The notes under the pieces: model-generated
Told to the model about the DNA's origin: nothing
The model's input: only the letters and a program-made list of their open reading frames with translations
Database searches by the model: none
Position numbers and translations under genes: made by a program
NCBI RefSeq assembly: GCF_040436345.1
Contig: NC_133232.1
Location: 4,265,001-4,329,000 of the forward strand
Reading direction: 5' to 3'
Source: Pagrus major
Lineage: Eukaryota; Chordata; Actinopteri; Spariformes; Sparidae
DNA length: 64,000 nucleotides
In this document: in pieces, positions 11,714 to 22,804 of the stretch
How positions within the stretch are numbered: the first letter of the stretch is position 1
Layout: each line of letters opens with the position of its first letter

Positions 11714-11857
11714 TTGAGTAACTAAGTAAGCTACATTTACTCAAGTACTGTACCAAAGCAGAATTTAGAGGTACTTACTATATACTTACATTTTCCTACT
11801 GATACTGAGGTACTTTTGCTTAAGTAAAGGATCTGAATACTTCTTCCACCACTGGCT
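11714..11857. mobile_element. 144-bp MITE with terminal inverted repeats
   Basis: Begins cagtggttgagtaac and ends ttcttccaccactg, an imperfect terminal inverted repeat. The interior carries tacttaagtaaag and tactcaagtact motifs typical of a very common teleost MITE ending in CAGTGGTGGAAGAAGTA. Confidence 0.65.
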
Positions 11858-11956
11858 ATAATATGGCTTTGGTGTTATTATTGGCTGGATTCACCATCAG
11901 CAGCTTTATTTATTCATATAATGGTGGTCACATATATACTCCTCTTCTTTCTTCAG

Positions 11957-12123
11957 ATGCACTTTCGAAACATTTTGTTCCCACGCCTGCAAGTCCTCGG
12001 CCACCTGCTGACACCTCCACCCCAGCCCCTTCCAACAATGCAGAAGCAAGTGCTCCTGTCCCCCTCACCTTGGACAAGCCCAGTGTGCAGTATCAGAGCT
12101 CAAACTCATTAAAACCTACCTGA
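11957..12123 (+). other. Unassigned exon-like reading frame with downstream poly-A signal
   Basis: A good acceptor (ctttcttcag at 11947-11956) opens onto a Pro/Ser/Ala-rich frame (PTPASPRPPADTSTPAPS) that ends at TGA 12121-12123. An AATAAA follows at about 12377-12382. It may be the terminal exon of a transposon accessory gene or of an unrecognised transcript. No domain can be named, and composition alone could explain it. Confidence 0.2.
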
Positions 12124-13295
12124 GATCTTCTATAGGGCAAGAATGTGTCAGTGGACTTTCCATCATTAGGGTAAATCATGTGGTCTTTCAACAGATGGCT
12201 ACATTATGCATATTGCACTGATTTTTCTGTAATATAGTTTTTTGTGCAATAGTCTTATTTATATTTGTAAATCTGCACTGATGTCTTTGATTTTATATTT
12301 TTGTGCAATACCTAATTTATATTGTATTTATATTTCATGATATGCAATTGTTTCTTTAATACTGGGTTATTTCTAAAATAAAGAAAATTGACACTAAGCA
12401 ATGCAGTGTCTTTGTGAGTGTATGAATTTAATTGGTGTGTGATGGCAGTTGTCTAACATGCAAGGGGGCAAATTGGTCAGGGCTGGCTCTGGAGGCTAGC
12501 ATGGTGTTTTCAAACTTAGTACTTCAAACTGAGTAGGCTTGTTCCCAGCAAATGTTTTGTTCATTACAATAAATGTACTCAAATTTAGCTGTATATTTGT
12601 CTTTTTAAGGAAAAGGACAACTAGCTTATTTGAAAAACAATGAATCGCCTAACACATTTATACACAGATACACAACATCAAAACAGGATTGTTGTGGAAC
12701 TCAAAATGTTAACTGTATCAGTATTAGTCTATGCACATCAGATAATTAATAACATTAAATAAGAAATAAGAAACCAAAGTTTAACAGGAGGCGATTCCTT
12801 AACTCTTTGCCATAGTTTTCAACTAGCCTATACTAAAACAGTATAATATAATTCCTGAAATTCAGTTATGATTTCCAGTGGCCCCATCTGGTCACCTCTA
12901 TTAAACATTTCTGGAGGCGCCACTGTTGCTGAAGTAAATGATGTGAATATTTTTCCACTCCTGACCAAACCTTGATGGAGAGACTAAATCATTGTCCTGT
13001 TTTGAAGTTATGTGCGCCGAAGAGGAGTGTCATTAAGTCCATATATTGTCTGTCCATAGAGGTCGCTGTTGGAAAGTGACGCGATTTTCTTTTCAAACTG
13101 CAGTTTACAAACACCACGCCCCTGTGTCAAGCCTCATAAATAGCTGCAGGCCTATTATATGTCATTCTCATGCAAGAGAGGGAAATGTCGATGCAATTAG
13201 GTAAATGAGATGCACCCAGAATGTAGCTCAAGTTATTTAAGACCTTTTCTTTTTTCTTTTTTTGCCTAGTGTTACACAAAAAGATATTTCTTCAT
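12124..13295. other. Upstream flank of tmem129, no gene seen
   Basis: AT-rich sequence with a poly-A-like signal near 12377. No reading frame of note. Confidence 0.4.
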
Positions 13296-13296
13296 A

Positions 13297-13385
13297 CTCC
13301 GGTACAGTTGGTGGCGGTAAAGCTATTTATTGCAATCCGCCGGCGGAAGAAGAAGAAGAAGAAGAAGAAGAAGAAGAAGAAGAAA
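13297..13385 (+). mobile_element. Short retroposon-like repeat with (GAA)n tail in the tmem129 promoter
   Basis: Sequence ggtacagttggtggcggtaa then gcaatccgccggcggaagaa followed by a long AAG run resembles a dispersed fish repeat (GGTGGCGGTA...CCGCC...(AAG)n). The tract ends only about 50 bp before the tmem129 start codon. Confidence 0.5.
13346..13384 (+). repeat. (AAG)n microsatellite
   Basis: About 13 consecutive AAG/GAA units seen directly. Confidence 0.95.
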
Positions 13386-13400
13386 ACTAGGTCGATGGTA

Positions 13401-13410
13401 ACACGGAAGT
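13401..13410 (+). promoter_or_regulatory. ETS-type site near the tmem129 start
   Basis: ACACGGAAGT carries the CGGAAGT core bound by ETS factors, common in TATA-less housekeeping promoters. It lies 25 bp before the start codon with no TATA box at the usual place. Function is inferred from position. Confidence 0.4.
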
Positions 13411-13434
13411 AACTTTAGTGAGCGTAGATAAAGT

Positions 13435-13639
13435 ATGGAAAGCCCAGAGTTAACCTTCACTTTTGCCTATATTGTGTTCGCTTTCTGCTTCGTGTTTACA
13501 CCAAACGAGTTCCGCTCGGCCGGTCTAACCATTCAGAACTTGTTCTCGTCCTCGCTGGGGAGTGAGGATGTGGGATTCACCCAGTACCACATCAGGAGGA
13601 CCAGCATTACTGTACTAGTACACTCTGCACTGCCTTTAG
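13435..13639 (+). CDS. tmem129: tmem129 coding exon 1
   Basis: Residues 1-68. First membrane segment FTFAYIVFAFCFVF, then TPNEFRSAGLTIQNL, and the start of the second membrane segment. Ends ttag|GTAAAC with one base of a glycine codon. Confidence 0.96.
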
Positions 13640-16600
13640 GTAAACGGACACTCCCACGACACGGATATAACTAAGTCATACTTGTCATACTACCAATACC
13701 ACACCGACAAATACTGGATAAGCTAGTTAACGTTACTCCACACAGTTTACCAGCAGTACGTGAGCATTGTTGGATAATCTATCATTAAATCATTTACGGA
13801 AGGTGTAGCGGTAGTTTTAACTTGTGAACTTCAGTCCCATGTTTACATTTAGGCAACGATTATTACCAAACTTTGTTTACAAATGATGTGACAAACGGCG
13901 TGTTGGACACTTACCTATAACTTAAATGTAAGGGTGCAGTGTTAGAGTTTTGGGACGTGTAAGAGGACATTCACAGGGATGTGAACACACAACACGTTAT
14001 CCCCACAGCCACTGTTAATGTACCAACAACACAAGAAACCACCAGCAAATCCTCACAGGCTGCGTTGTACATTTTTGTTCACATGTTTGTGCATGGGGCA
14101 GGGTGGTGTAAAATCATGTGCTTTGCTTACGTCCACATTGTTTTTCATCTCTCTAGGTTACTACATAGGGATGTGTATTGCTGCTCCAGAAAAAAACCTG
14201 GGATACATTCTCCAGGTTGGCCTGTCTCTATCTGATCACTGCACATTAATGAACACTCAGTCTGCACACATGCCATGACTATTTAATTTCCCATAATTCC
14301 GATTCGGTAAATTGTGTAATGATTGATTAGATTTGTTCTGGAGTTGAACAAAGACAGTTGTGTGTACATTCTACCCTAGATTTAAGCAGGTGCAGAATAT
14401 CACATTCAGCAAAGGAGGGTACCTACACACAAGATTCAAGGCACAGTAGTAAGGGTGATAATAGAACTAAGTACCCAAGGCCTCGCCAAGGGGGAGGCCC
14501 TCAACAAATCATTTTGAAAAAACATTTTGAATTTTTACACCACTGCTGATTTTCTTGTGCTTTTTCACAGAAGGAAGGGGGAGGATGAGGAGAAAAGAGG
14601 AGAAGCAGATAATGAGCCATCTTATCTCTTTATAAACAAACTTTATATTATTTTGCGCCATGCAGGTCAATTCACACACCTGTGAATAATGCCTTAACAG
14701 ACAGGAGAGGTCTCCATCTAATAACATTAGAACCTAACGCTATATTATTTCACACATTCAAGAGTAAATTATAAAAACCAAGAGGACCCTGTCTTAGTTT
14801 AGAAACTAAAGTTATTGTTTGTTTGTTTTTTAACATATTTTGTTGGCTGAATAAATATTTTTATAGACTATTTCCTGTCCTCAAAGCAATATTAGAACCT
14901 CTCAGCGTCCACCTCCATGTGAAGGGTGCACTAGGTTTAGTCCATTTCATTTAGTAGAATATCCTAACAGTTTTGTCTCCAAATGCAGTCGTTGCAGCTG
15001 ATACTAATGATGAGACGTTCAGGGGCCTGTTTCCAAAAAGCAGGTTTAACAAACAAAGTTTTCAGCTCTGAGAATGTTCAGCCAGAGCTTAGTGTGTGTG
15101 TTGTGAATAAAACAGGCCATCATCAATGTATCTCTGATACTATAGCCCCATTCACACTGTCCTTTCAGTGCAGGAATCATGCACCGATACTCTGCCTCAC
15201 TGCAGCTCTGATCCGCCTCCGGGGGTAGTATCAGAGCGCAGCAGAGGCGCTGCCTCAACAGCATTCAATGACTATATTTAAACATAGTCACTGAATTGCG
15301 GTCAAAACACGTACGGATATATCAAAAACCCGCTTTTCAACTACTTCTTGTCCAGTTCTAGAATCTGTTTGAATTTAAGTTATCGCTCCTTCTGGAACGC
15401 AAATTCCAGAGTTCTCCTCATTTCAGGTACAAAAGTTAACTTGGCCTCAAAGATAAACTGATTAGTATTGTTGGGCAAAGGTCAGGGTCAATGTGATCTC
15501 ATGGTGTCCCATTAACATGAACACCACATCTTATCTCATCTTAACAACATTCTGAATTAGACACATCATTTTTTTTTCCCCAGTGCTGACGATGGAAGTA
15601 GCTAAGGAGTGAGACATCTGGCTTCTTTGTCATCTCTGTTGAGAGTTGCAATTGCACAGTACTGATCAGGCAGCTGACAAGGATTGGTTACTGACATGGA
15701 GGCCACTGACAGTGTCATGGTGGTTACTTTTTCATATCTTTTACTTCAGTCTTTCTTTTAAACTCAATGCTAACTGTACAAGTGCTGCTGGAAAGGAGAG
15801 AAATGGAAAATAATTTACTCACCAGCGTCCTTAACAATGTATGTTATAGCATGTCCACTCGGGTGTTGTGTTTTCATCACAGCCAATCAGAGCTGGAGCC
15901 AATAAATGCCCGTGACTACTGCAGAGTCATTTGACGCAGAGTGAATGCAGATTATACACATTCACATTAAAGACACAAACCAGATTTTAGTGTTCGTTTT
16001 TTGTGGGAATTTTTGTTCAGTGTGCAAGGGATACTAGACCTTGCAAAAGAATGAGACAGGCTAACAACATACTCTGGATGTATTGAAGTCTTCTGCTGTT
16101 TAAATACACAGTAATACTCAATTTACATTACATACCATCCAAACAAAACTTTGGGACACAAGGCTTTATGAAATATTTATATATTATTTATTTTTAATAT
16201 TTCTGCCTCAGCAATAAACAATCTTTGACTTATTGGCATATCCTTCTTTCATCAGGTGAGTGACAGCTGGAGAGCATTTCTCTTCCTCTCTCTCTGCCTC
16301 CAGTTGGCCAGCTGGACGCTCATCATCTACTGGTCCAGCCATCACTGGCACAACCATCCAATCAGCCGGGCCCTGCAGGCCCACATACATCCTCCTCACT
16401 CTGGTTGGGGCTCTGTGGCAACCAGCGTCAACGATGAGTTCAGACGAATAGATAAGTTTGCTACAGGGGCACCTGGAGCCAGAGTTATTGTTACCGACAG
16501 CTGGGTGTTAAAGGTGAGTGTGTGTTCATGTTTAGTGAAATCAGTGGTGTCCCAACTACAGCCCAGGAGCCATGTGCTACCTAACACACTTTTACAGTTA

Positions 16601-17896
16601 TTTTATTTTTACACAGCTTAAAATTAAGCCTGGCCAGCCGACCATATTACAATGCAATGTAATTACTTTTGTAAGCACTAGGTGTCATTATCACCATATG
16701 TTCAGATGGCATCAATGAAGTCGATCTTCCATGGGAGAAATTGTGTTGAGTTACAGTCAATGGCTCTCTGGCCATCACTAGTGAGTGAGTAGAATACCAT
16801 CCCTGGAGGTCAGTTAAGGCCTGGAGTCTGGAAGTGAGGCCTCATTGACCATTTGAATTGTATGATATATCAGAAAACACATAATGATGTAATGTGTACT
16901 GTGGTGAAAACTGTTCTTGTCCAATCAAGAGGGCTTAATCAGCAGGGCTGATGCACAGGAAATGATGCACAGTTTACAGGGATGTAATCTACCACACAGA
17001 TGTGTGTTTTTTGAATGGTCTATCAAAATATTTAGATACGTTTTTTTTGTATGTTTCATTTCCTTGAATTGTTACTCTCATAATGTTTAGACTTGACACT
17101 TTTTTTTTCTCAGGTTAAAATTATTTACACAAGAATGATGTTCTATTGCATGTAAGAGTTTGCCTGCCTAAACAGTGTGTTTGATATCAAAGCTGAAACA
17201 GGCTCAGATTGGTCGACTATACAGGAACACAGCATCTGATTCGTGAGCATCATGGACATAGTGGACACAGGGAAACTTGGCAACAACAGCAATAACTGTT
17301 ATTTAACCTGAAAAATGGATTATTATCAAAGAAGAAGACATTTAGTGTCAAATTTATCATTGTGGATTATTCCTCCAAAAAGAGGCTCGATTACAAAACT
17401 TGCTCAAAAGGAAGGGAAAATTGTATCTCAAAATTTGTTTGGAGTCTGGAGACTTTCTCCACAGATGACAAAAAAGCAGCCTATATCATTAATACTTATT
17501 AGTTACCACACACTTCAGAAATGAAAACAGACAAACGGGTACAGCGATGCTGTTTACAAGGAAAGAAACCTGTGTGTGTGTGTGTGTGTGTCTATCTATA
17601 TATACACACATGTAAAGTTTATACACATATTAAAACAAAATGTTGTAAAACTCTCACGAAAACCATGCTAAACATTTTTGAGGATCTTACCTTCATCAGG
17701 ATTGTCCCATTTTGTCTCTTTCTAGGTGACCACCTATCACGTTTACATGGCCTTACAGAGTGACTGTCATGTGACAGTGACAGAGTCTAGACAACACCAG
17801 CTGAGTCCAGACCTGGCCTACCCTGCACAGATCTTGACGCTGAGAGTGGACAGCATCAACCCTGCTGTCAGACCCTTTGATATCAGGTATGAATGA

Positions 17897-17967
<71 letters not shown>

Positions 17968-18390
17968 TATTTTGACATTTGAGCTGCCAGGACAAAACGC
18001 TATATGCCATGTCCAAAAAGACCAAGACACTTTTCCACTGTTTCCAGGCTCAACTCTACAGAGTATGCAGAGCTCCGAGAGAAACTCCATGCTCCCATCA
18101 GAAACTCTGCCAATGTAGTGATCCACCAAACTATCAGTGAACTCTTCCTGGAAACATTTAGAGCTCAGGTGGACCTCAATCAGCCGTACACACTCCCCAG
18201 TGGACAGGTACGCTACCGTATTTGTGTTTATGTAATTGCTGTGCTAAGCTGAAAAACCCTGTCCATCTGAACAAGTAAAAAATAATCTGAAGACTGTTTC
18301 CTCTCCATACACAGGAGATTGAACCCTGTATTGGCTGTATGCAGGTTCCGGCAAACACCAAGCTGGTTAGACTCTGCCACACAGAAGGTA

Positions 18391-18475
<85 letters not shown>

Positions 18476-20481
18476 GGCATGGGACAATATGAAAAGTTGA
18501 TTTGATATCACATTTATCCTGGCCAAAATAATTGCGAGATTAAAGTGTTATCCCGATAACTGTATGAATTTGCTTAATAAACCTGAAAATAGCCTTTTTT
18601 TCTCTTTCTTTTTAGATTTATAGTTTTATTATTATTTTAAGGATGTCGTAGAACATATCCAATGTCGACAGGATGCATTGCAAAGTCAAAACAACGCATA
18701 ACAGTGCTTAAGAACAACCCCTTTAAAAGGATAATGTGTTGAATAAAGTAAACTTGTATCTAAAGAGAAAAAGGGAGACAAGAAAATATTTACAGTACTG
18801 ACAAAACCTAAATAGTTACAAACAACACACAATAAAAAAACTTAAATCCCTAAGTAATGAAGGATCACCTTACACAAATAGACTAGGAGAGAAGGGGATT
18901 TTGCATTTCTGGATACATTCAATCTGGGTACTAAATCCCACCCAGAATTCTCGTATGTTAGGACAGTCCAATGGCACATGCCCTCTCCCACCTGGCATTT
19001 CCAGCATATAGGGCCAACTCTTAGTTTAACATTATATCATGTTGATGGTGTCCAGTAGACTCTGTTCAGGATCTTAAATTGAGATCTTAAGATCTCTGGA
19101 CATCTGGAAAAAATGCTTTATTAGCATTTTCAAGAGAGTTTGTGCACTCAAGAGCATTACCAATACATGCTGTAATTTCTGATAGCTTAATTTCAACAGC
19201 CATAGTTGCTCGCTGAATGTTGCTGCGTTTTTGCTCTTGTTTCTCCGACTTTTCTTTGATTAGTGCTAGGGATACAAATTTTCAACAGTTTCTTTAATTG
19301 ATAGTCGGATGCCTTAATAATCGATAATCTGTTAATCATTAATAATATATGAAAGATGTTGTACATTTTTTTCCAGTAGAAGACTGTTTTAACCCTGACA
19401 TGATCTATGGTCGATGTTAAATGATTGTAGGCTACATTAGGGGTTGGAAGAACAGATAAAGTTCCTTTATTGATAAACTTGATAACACAAAATTGTGACA
19501 ACTGGCCCAACAATTGGCTATAATGCAATAATATCAATTTGTATAGAATGTCTTTTTGTATTTTAAAATGACAAATGACTTGTATTTTAATAAAAGATAC
19601 TTTTTGATGTATTTGTGCTCATCTCTGATTGTCGATTAATACATTTTTATACATAAATATATACATATACCGGTAAATTCTTAATGCCGATTAATCGATT
19701 AATTATTAATCATTAACATCCCAAAATAGTGCATACATGTTAGCAATGTCTGCTGCCAGCGAGGAATTATGAAAGTTGGGCTTGCTGGGCTCTTTGCTTG
19801 GTTAGGTATCTTAGTTGTTTTACTTCAACATTTCAACTCAACACAGGTCGATATTATGAAGTAAGCTGTATCGTCAGCCAGAGTCATGTGACTCCCTGGA
19901 ATGACTTTACCTGACACTTTGTTCAGACAAATATTTGTAATGCTTCATTTTTATTGTGGTATCCATAGGATTTGACCATATCCAATTTCATTTGGGGGCA
20001 AGCTGAGCCTTCAGCGATGGTGACAGGCTTAGGATTGTGGAATGACAGGGAAAATGCAGTATTCCCTTTGTGGCAGTTCAAAATACATCAGGGAATCAAT
20101 TTAGAACTGTCTGTTAGCAAGCTAGACAGCATTTTCAAGTCACTCGTGAGGATATTCATGATTATCCCAATGATGGAAAGTCACCACGATCAACTTGTCC
20201 TGATTGTTCTATTGTCCCATCCCTAATCTGTGTGTGTGTGTGTGTGTGTTAATTTTGTGACTGTGCCTTTGACTCTGTGACTGATGTGTGTCATAGGAGC
20301 TGATAATGAGTCGGAGTGCCAGCAGTGTTACTGCAGACCCATGTGGTGTCTCTCCTGTCTGGGTCGATGGTTTGCAAGTCGCCAAGACCAGCAAAGACCT
20401 GAGACCTGGTTGTCCAGCAGAGTCCCCTGCCCCACCTGTAGAGCTAAATTCTGTATACTGGACATTTGTATGGTCCGTTGA
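13435..20481 (+). CDS. tmem129: E3 ubiquitin-protein ligase TM129 (complete gene, seven coding exons)
   Basis: ER-membrane RING-type ubiquitin ligase of ER-associated degradation; the human protein is recruited with Derlin-1 when cytomegalovirus US11 drives MHC class I turnover. Coding exons: 13435-13639, 14157-14215, 16256-16513, 17726-17886, 18048-18207, 18315-18387, 20297-20481. All introns are GT-AG, phases match, and the total is 366 codons (human about 362). Membrane segments are readable at about residues 7-27, 52-75 and 92-112. The conserved block DEFRRIDKFATGAPGARVIV is in exon 3. The unusual all-cysteine RING is complete: CIGC (286, 289), CQQCYC (313-318), CLSC (323, 326), CPTC (350, 353) and C358. 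The start is fixed by alignment of MESPELTFTFAYIVFAFCFV with the human N-terminus. Introns are rich in repeats. No frameshift or missing key residue seen. Confidence 0.97.
14157..14215 (+). CDS. tmem129: tmem129 coding exon 2
   Basis: Residues 69-88, GYYIGMCIAAPEKNLGYILQ, finishing the second membrane segment. Acceptor tctctctag. The donor is CAG|GTTGGC, weak beyond the obligatory GT, so this 59-bp exon may be inefficiently defined. Confidence 0.93.
15021..15260. mobile_element. MITE fragments in tmem129 intron 2
   Basis: ggggcctgtttccaaaaagc leading to aggtttaacaaac resembles the end of a common fish hAT-type repeat. At 15141-15260 a second piece (ccattcacactgtcctttca, then ggtagtatcagagcgcagca) matches the element at 8745-9615. 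Ends not defined. Confidence 0.45.
15261..16255. other. Rest of tmem129 intron 2, nothing further seen
   Basis: No exon, RNA gene or clear repeat was recognised. Confidence 0.35.
16256..16513 (+). CDS. tmem129: tmem129 coding exon 3
   Basis: Residues 89-174. Third membrane segment (FLFLSLCLQLASWTLIIYW), then the conserved cytosolic stretch ending DSWVLK. Strong donor aag|GTGAGT. Confidence 0.96.
16514..17725. other. tmem129 intron 3
   Basis: AT-rich intron with a short TG run at 17571-17591 followed by tatatatacacaca. Nothing coding. Confidence 0.5.
17726..17886 (+). CDS. tmem129: tmem129 coding exon 4
   Basis: Encodes VTTYHVYMALQSDCHVTVTE through VDSINPAVRPFDI plus two bases of an arginine codon. 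The donor cag|GTATGA is followed 11 bp later by a 69-bp TG run. Confidence 0.96.
17899..17967 (+). repeat. (TG)n microsatellite beside the exon 4 donor
   Basis: About 34 perfect GT units starting 12 bp after the exon/intron boundary of tmem129 exon 4. Confidence 0.97.
18048..18207 (+). CDS. tmem129: tmem129 coding exon 5
   Basis: Encodes LNSTEYAELREKLHAPIRNS through TLPSGQ. Acceptor tttccag, donor cag|GTACGC. Confidence 0.96.
18315..18387 (+). CDS. tmem129: tmem129 coding exon 6
   Basis: Encodes EIEPCIGCMQVPANTKLVRL CHTE with the first RING cysteine pair. The donor aag|GTAAGA is followed immediately by an 81-bp TG run. Confidence 0.96.
18393..18473 (+). repeat. (TG)n microsatellite beside the exon 6 donor
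   Basis: About 40 perfect GT units starting 5 bp after the exon 6 boundary and running up to the hAT-like element at 18474. Confidence 0.97.
18860..19080 (-). mobile_element. L1-type LINE C-terminal scrap
   Basis: The minus strand reads CWKCQVGEGMCHWTVLTYEN, resembling the cysteine motif near the end of L1 ORF2. It lies inside the hAT-like element. Confidence 0.5.
19266..19724. mobile_element. Nested hAT-like MITE
   Basis: Left end tagggatacaaattttca and right end gattaatcattaacatccca form an imperfect inverted pair, with attaatcgattaatcg-type motifs next to the ends, as in a dispersed fish hAT MITE. Confidence 0.5.
20229..20249 (+). repeat. Short (TG)n run
   Basis: About ten GT units directly right of the hAT-like element; probably the other half of the tract at 18393-18473. 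Confidence 0.9.
20297..20481 (+). CDS. tmem129: tmem129 coding exon 7
   Basis: Encodes the rest of the RING (CQQCYCRPMWCLSC, VPCPTCRAKFC) and the conserved C-terminus ILDICMVR followed by TGA at 20479-20481. Confidence 0.97.
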
Positions 20482-20544
20482 AAAAACCCATATAGAGATC
20501 TAAACTGACTGACTTTGACTTCCCCTGGACTTAATGTGGAAGTG

Positions 20545-21545
20545 TGTGTTTAAGAAAAGACACTTTATTGTCATTGTATAAAGAAGAAAACAACAAAACT
20601 GTGTTTGTAGCAATCCCGTTTAGCAGCATTCTAAAAATCTCAGCATTGTAAAATCTATAAGAGTAAAAAATATCCACAATTAAAATAATAATATATATCA
20701 CATAGAGAAGTAAATTCTAGCCAGTAGGCAGATCTAAATAAACAGTTTAAAGCATCATTCAACAACAAGTCCCTGGAGGAGAAGGAGTGGACAGGACACT
20801 GGACTGAACTTACCTGAAGTTACTTACCTGTCTATTCTGTTCTTTTAATAAGGAGTGATAGTATAAGGTAATGATATAATACTGATAAACATATGGTTTG
20901 AAGGAGCAACTTGTAAAAATGAACAAACATTATCAACAGACTGTGAGGAAACAACAGTGTTGGAGTTATGTCGAAGACCTCTGTGTGCTGTGTAACAGAG
21001 ATATCTACTGAAGTTGATAGTCCCCAGTAGTTTCAGCTGGGTGATATACAGTACTGTATGTCTGAATGTTAAATTCTAGCCATATTCTACAGATTACACC
21101 TTTAAACCTCAACAATGTGTCAAATGGCATGATCAATGTGACATTTGGGGAGCTTTCCTTGTTTTGGGGTTTTACCCAGAGAATCAAAGTAAAAAAACGT
21201 CAATATCAACCTTGGTGGGATCAATCTGTGACTGAAGGTGCTCTGCTGAAATACCTCCAGGGCATGACGTGGGTGTGTGTCATTGTTCATTATAAAGTTA
21301 AGCTTTGAGAGCATTCTCGCCTCAGCCACCGGCTGAATTGTGTCCTATTCAGTCCCAATGATGGAATTTTTTTAAAACTCTTTTCCTGTCTGCTGTGTAA
21401 GCACCCTCCCCCCAGCACACCACGCCAAAGAACAGAGCACTAGCCACCACAGTCTGATAGAAGGTGCACAAGAGAGGCTTGCAGATGTTAAGGGGGGCTA
21501 TGAGCCACAGGCAACAGATCCTGCCAAGAAGAAGTGCTCACAAAC
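20545..21545 (-). mobile_element. LINE fragment (CR1/Rex1-like), minus strand
   Basis: At 21395-21500 the minus strand reads NICKPLLCTFYQTVVASALF, the end of a CR1/Rex1-type reverse transcriptase. At 20550-20580 the plus strand reads acactttattgtcattgta, a typical LINE tail in reverse. The two pieces are in the right order for one copy, with unexplained DNA between them. Confidence 0.6.
20737..20742 (+). terminator. tmem129: Candidate poly-A signal of tmem129
   Basis: First AATAAA after the stop codon. It lies within LINE-like sequence, so its use by tmem129 is uncertain. Confidence 0.3.
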
Positions 21546-21549
21546 ACAG

Positions 21550-22449
21550 ATTTTCATAAATTTGTGCCCAAGTTATGAGAGAAATAATTATTTTGTGTGG
21601 AAAGAAGAAGTCTTACATTGTTTTACAAAAATGTTGTGTTTATATGTGTGATAATTGTAGTTGAAACAAAACAAGAAAGTGAGGATGATGTCAGTCAAGC
21701 ACAGTCTGTACACAGCCACACAACCTGGCCAGTGAGGAGAATCGAAATCACCTGTATGAGTTTCCGTCATGGATGTGCATGAATCTCGGGGAGTTCCTTT
21801 TAAAACCAAGTTAAATGGGGAAAAAAAGAGCAGGTAGAGTAAAGATATCCATTAATACAAGACTTTAAACAATAAATCACCCCTATCAGTATTGAGATAT
21901 TGCTGTGAACAAATGAAAGCACTGCAAAGATAAATCAATCATTTTTGACAACTATGATGCATCTTGTCAGTTTGTAATGTTGGCAGCAAAAAAAATGTTT
22001 GTAATTTGACATAATTGCTGACTACACAGCAACATGCAGGCAGCAGGAGAGTTGAGCTGCAGATTGAGACTCTAGGTAAAGTAATAGCTGTTAATTTAAC
22101 TTTTTGCACCACCTTTTCTTTATTATATCTGTCTGTTTAGCATCTAATAAGTTAATAAATGGTGTACATTAACAAAATACAAAACTGAAATTGTGTTCAG
22201 AGATAGTATCTTTGATAGAATGTCTGGTTGGAGAGTTGACATTCAGAGGTGACTGCAGACCTACAGGAGCAGCAATTATGTTTTCTTTGCCATTTAGACA
22301 GTGTTTGTCGTTTTGCTATACAGGATATAGATTGTACAACAGTTGGAATTTGGTTGTAATCTGAGGCATTAGACGTAGGCATGAATGCAGTTCTGCTTTT
22401 ATTGGTATTAATTTGCTGAGGAAGCTTGCACGAAGTAGCAAGAATATGG
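21550..22449. other. No gene seen
   Basis: Intergenic DNA between tmem129 and atoh8 without recognisable coding or repeat structure. Confidence 0.4.
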
Positions 22450-22462
22450 CCACAAGGGGGCG
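22450..22462 (+). promoter_or_regulatory. CTCF-like motif
   Basis: CCACAAGGGGGCG agrees with the vertebrate CTCF core CCASYAGRKGGCR at all but one position. It stands alone between tmem129 and atoh8. Motif seen; binding is inferred. Confidence 0.35.
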
Positions 22463-22804
22463 TTGGTGATTGCAATGGATGGATAAAGGTTCTCACTGTG
22501 AAAGAATGTTAAAAACAGTATAGAAAATATTTTCTGTTAAAATGTGTGCACCCAGGCTGCATGTGTGGATGCCATTGTTTCAGTTGAAGGATGGATGACT
22601 CTAGAAAAGATTAGTTATCTATAAAAAACACAAAGTGGGCAGGACAGACCAACCAGAGCCGGGTGTGGAGGTTAAGGGTCCGACTGAAACATCCAATGTC
22701 ACACTTGAAAGATGGGATTGGGCCGGACACAAAAATCCACTTGTCTAAAAAGTTAAGAGGTTTACTAAAATCGCATTTTGATTTTCAGTCGTCTGATTTT
22801 CTGA

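Larger units (their letters stand above)
18474..20225. mobile_element. hAT-like element in tmem129 intron 6, with nested insertions
   Basis: Terminal inverted repeats are TAGGCATGGGACAATAT (left) and, reverse complemented from the right, TAGGGATGGGACAATAG. Both flanks are TG-repeat DNA, so an 8-bp duplication cannot be told apart from the microsatellite. The interior includes an L1 scrap (18860-19080) and a second hAT-like piece (19266-19724). No transposase frame is left. Confidence 0.7.

Noticed and set aside
17753-18129. Long open frames of repeated HT or CV residues
   Set aside because: They are translations of the (TG)n microsatellite; the same applies at 33300-33686 and 45847-46383.
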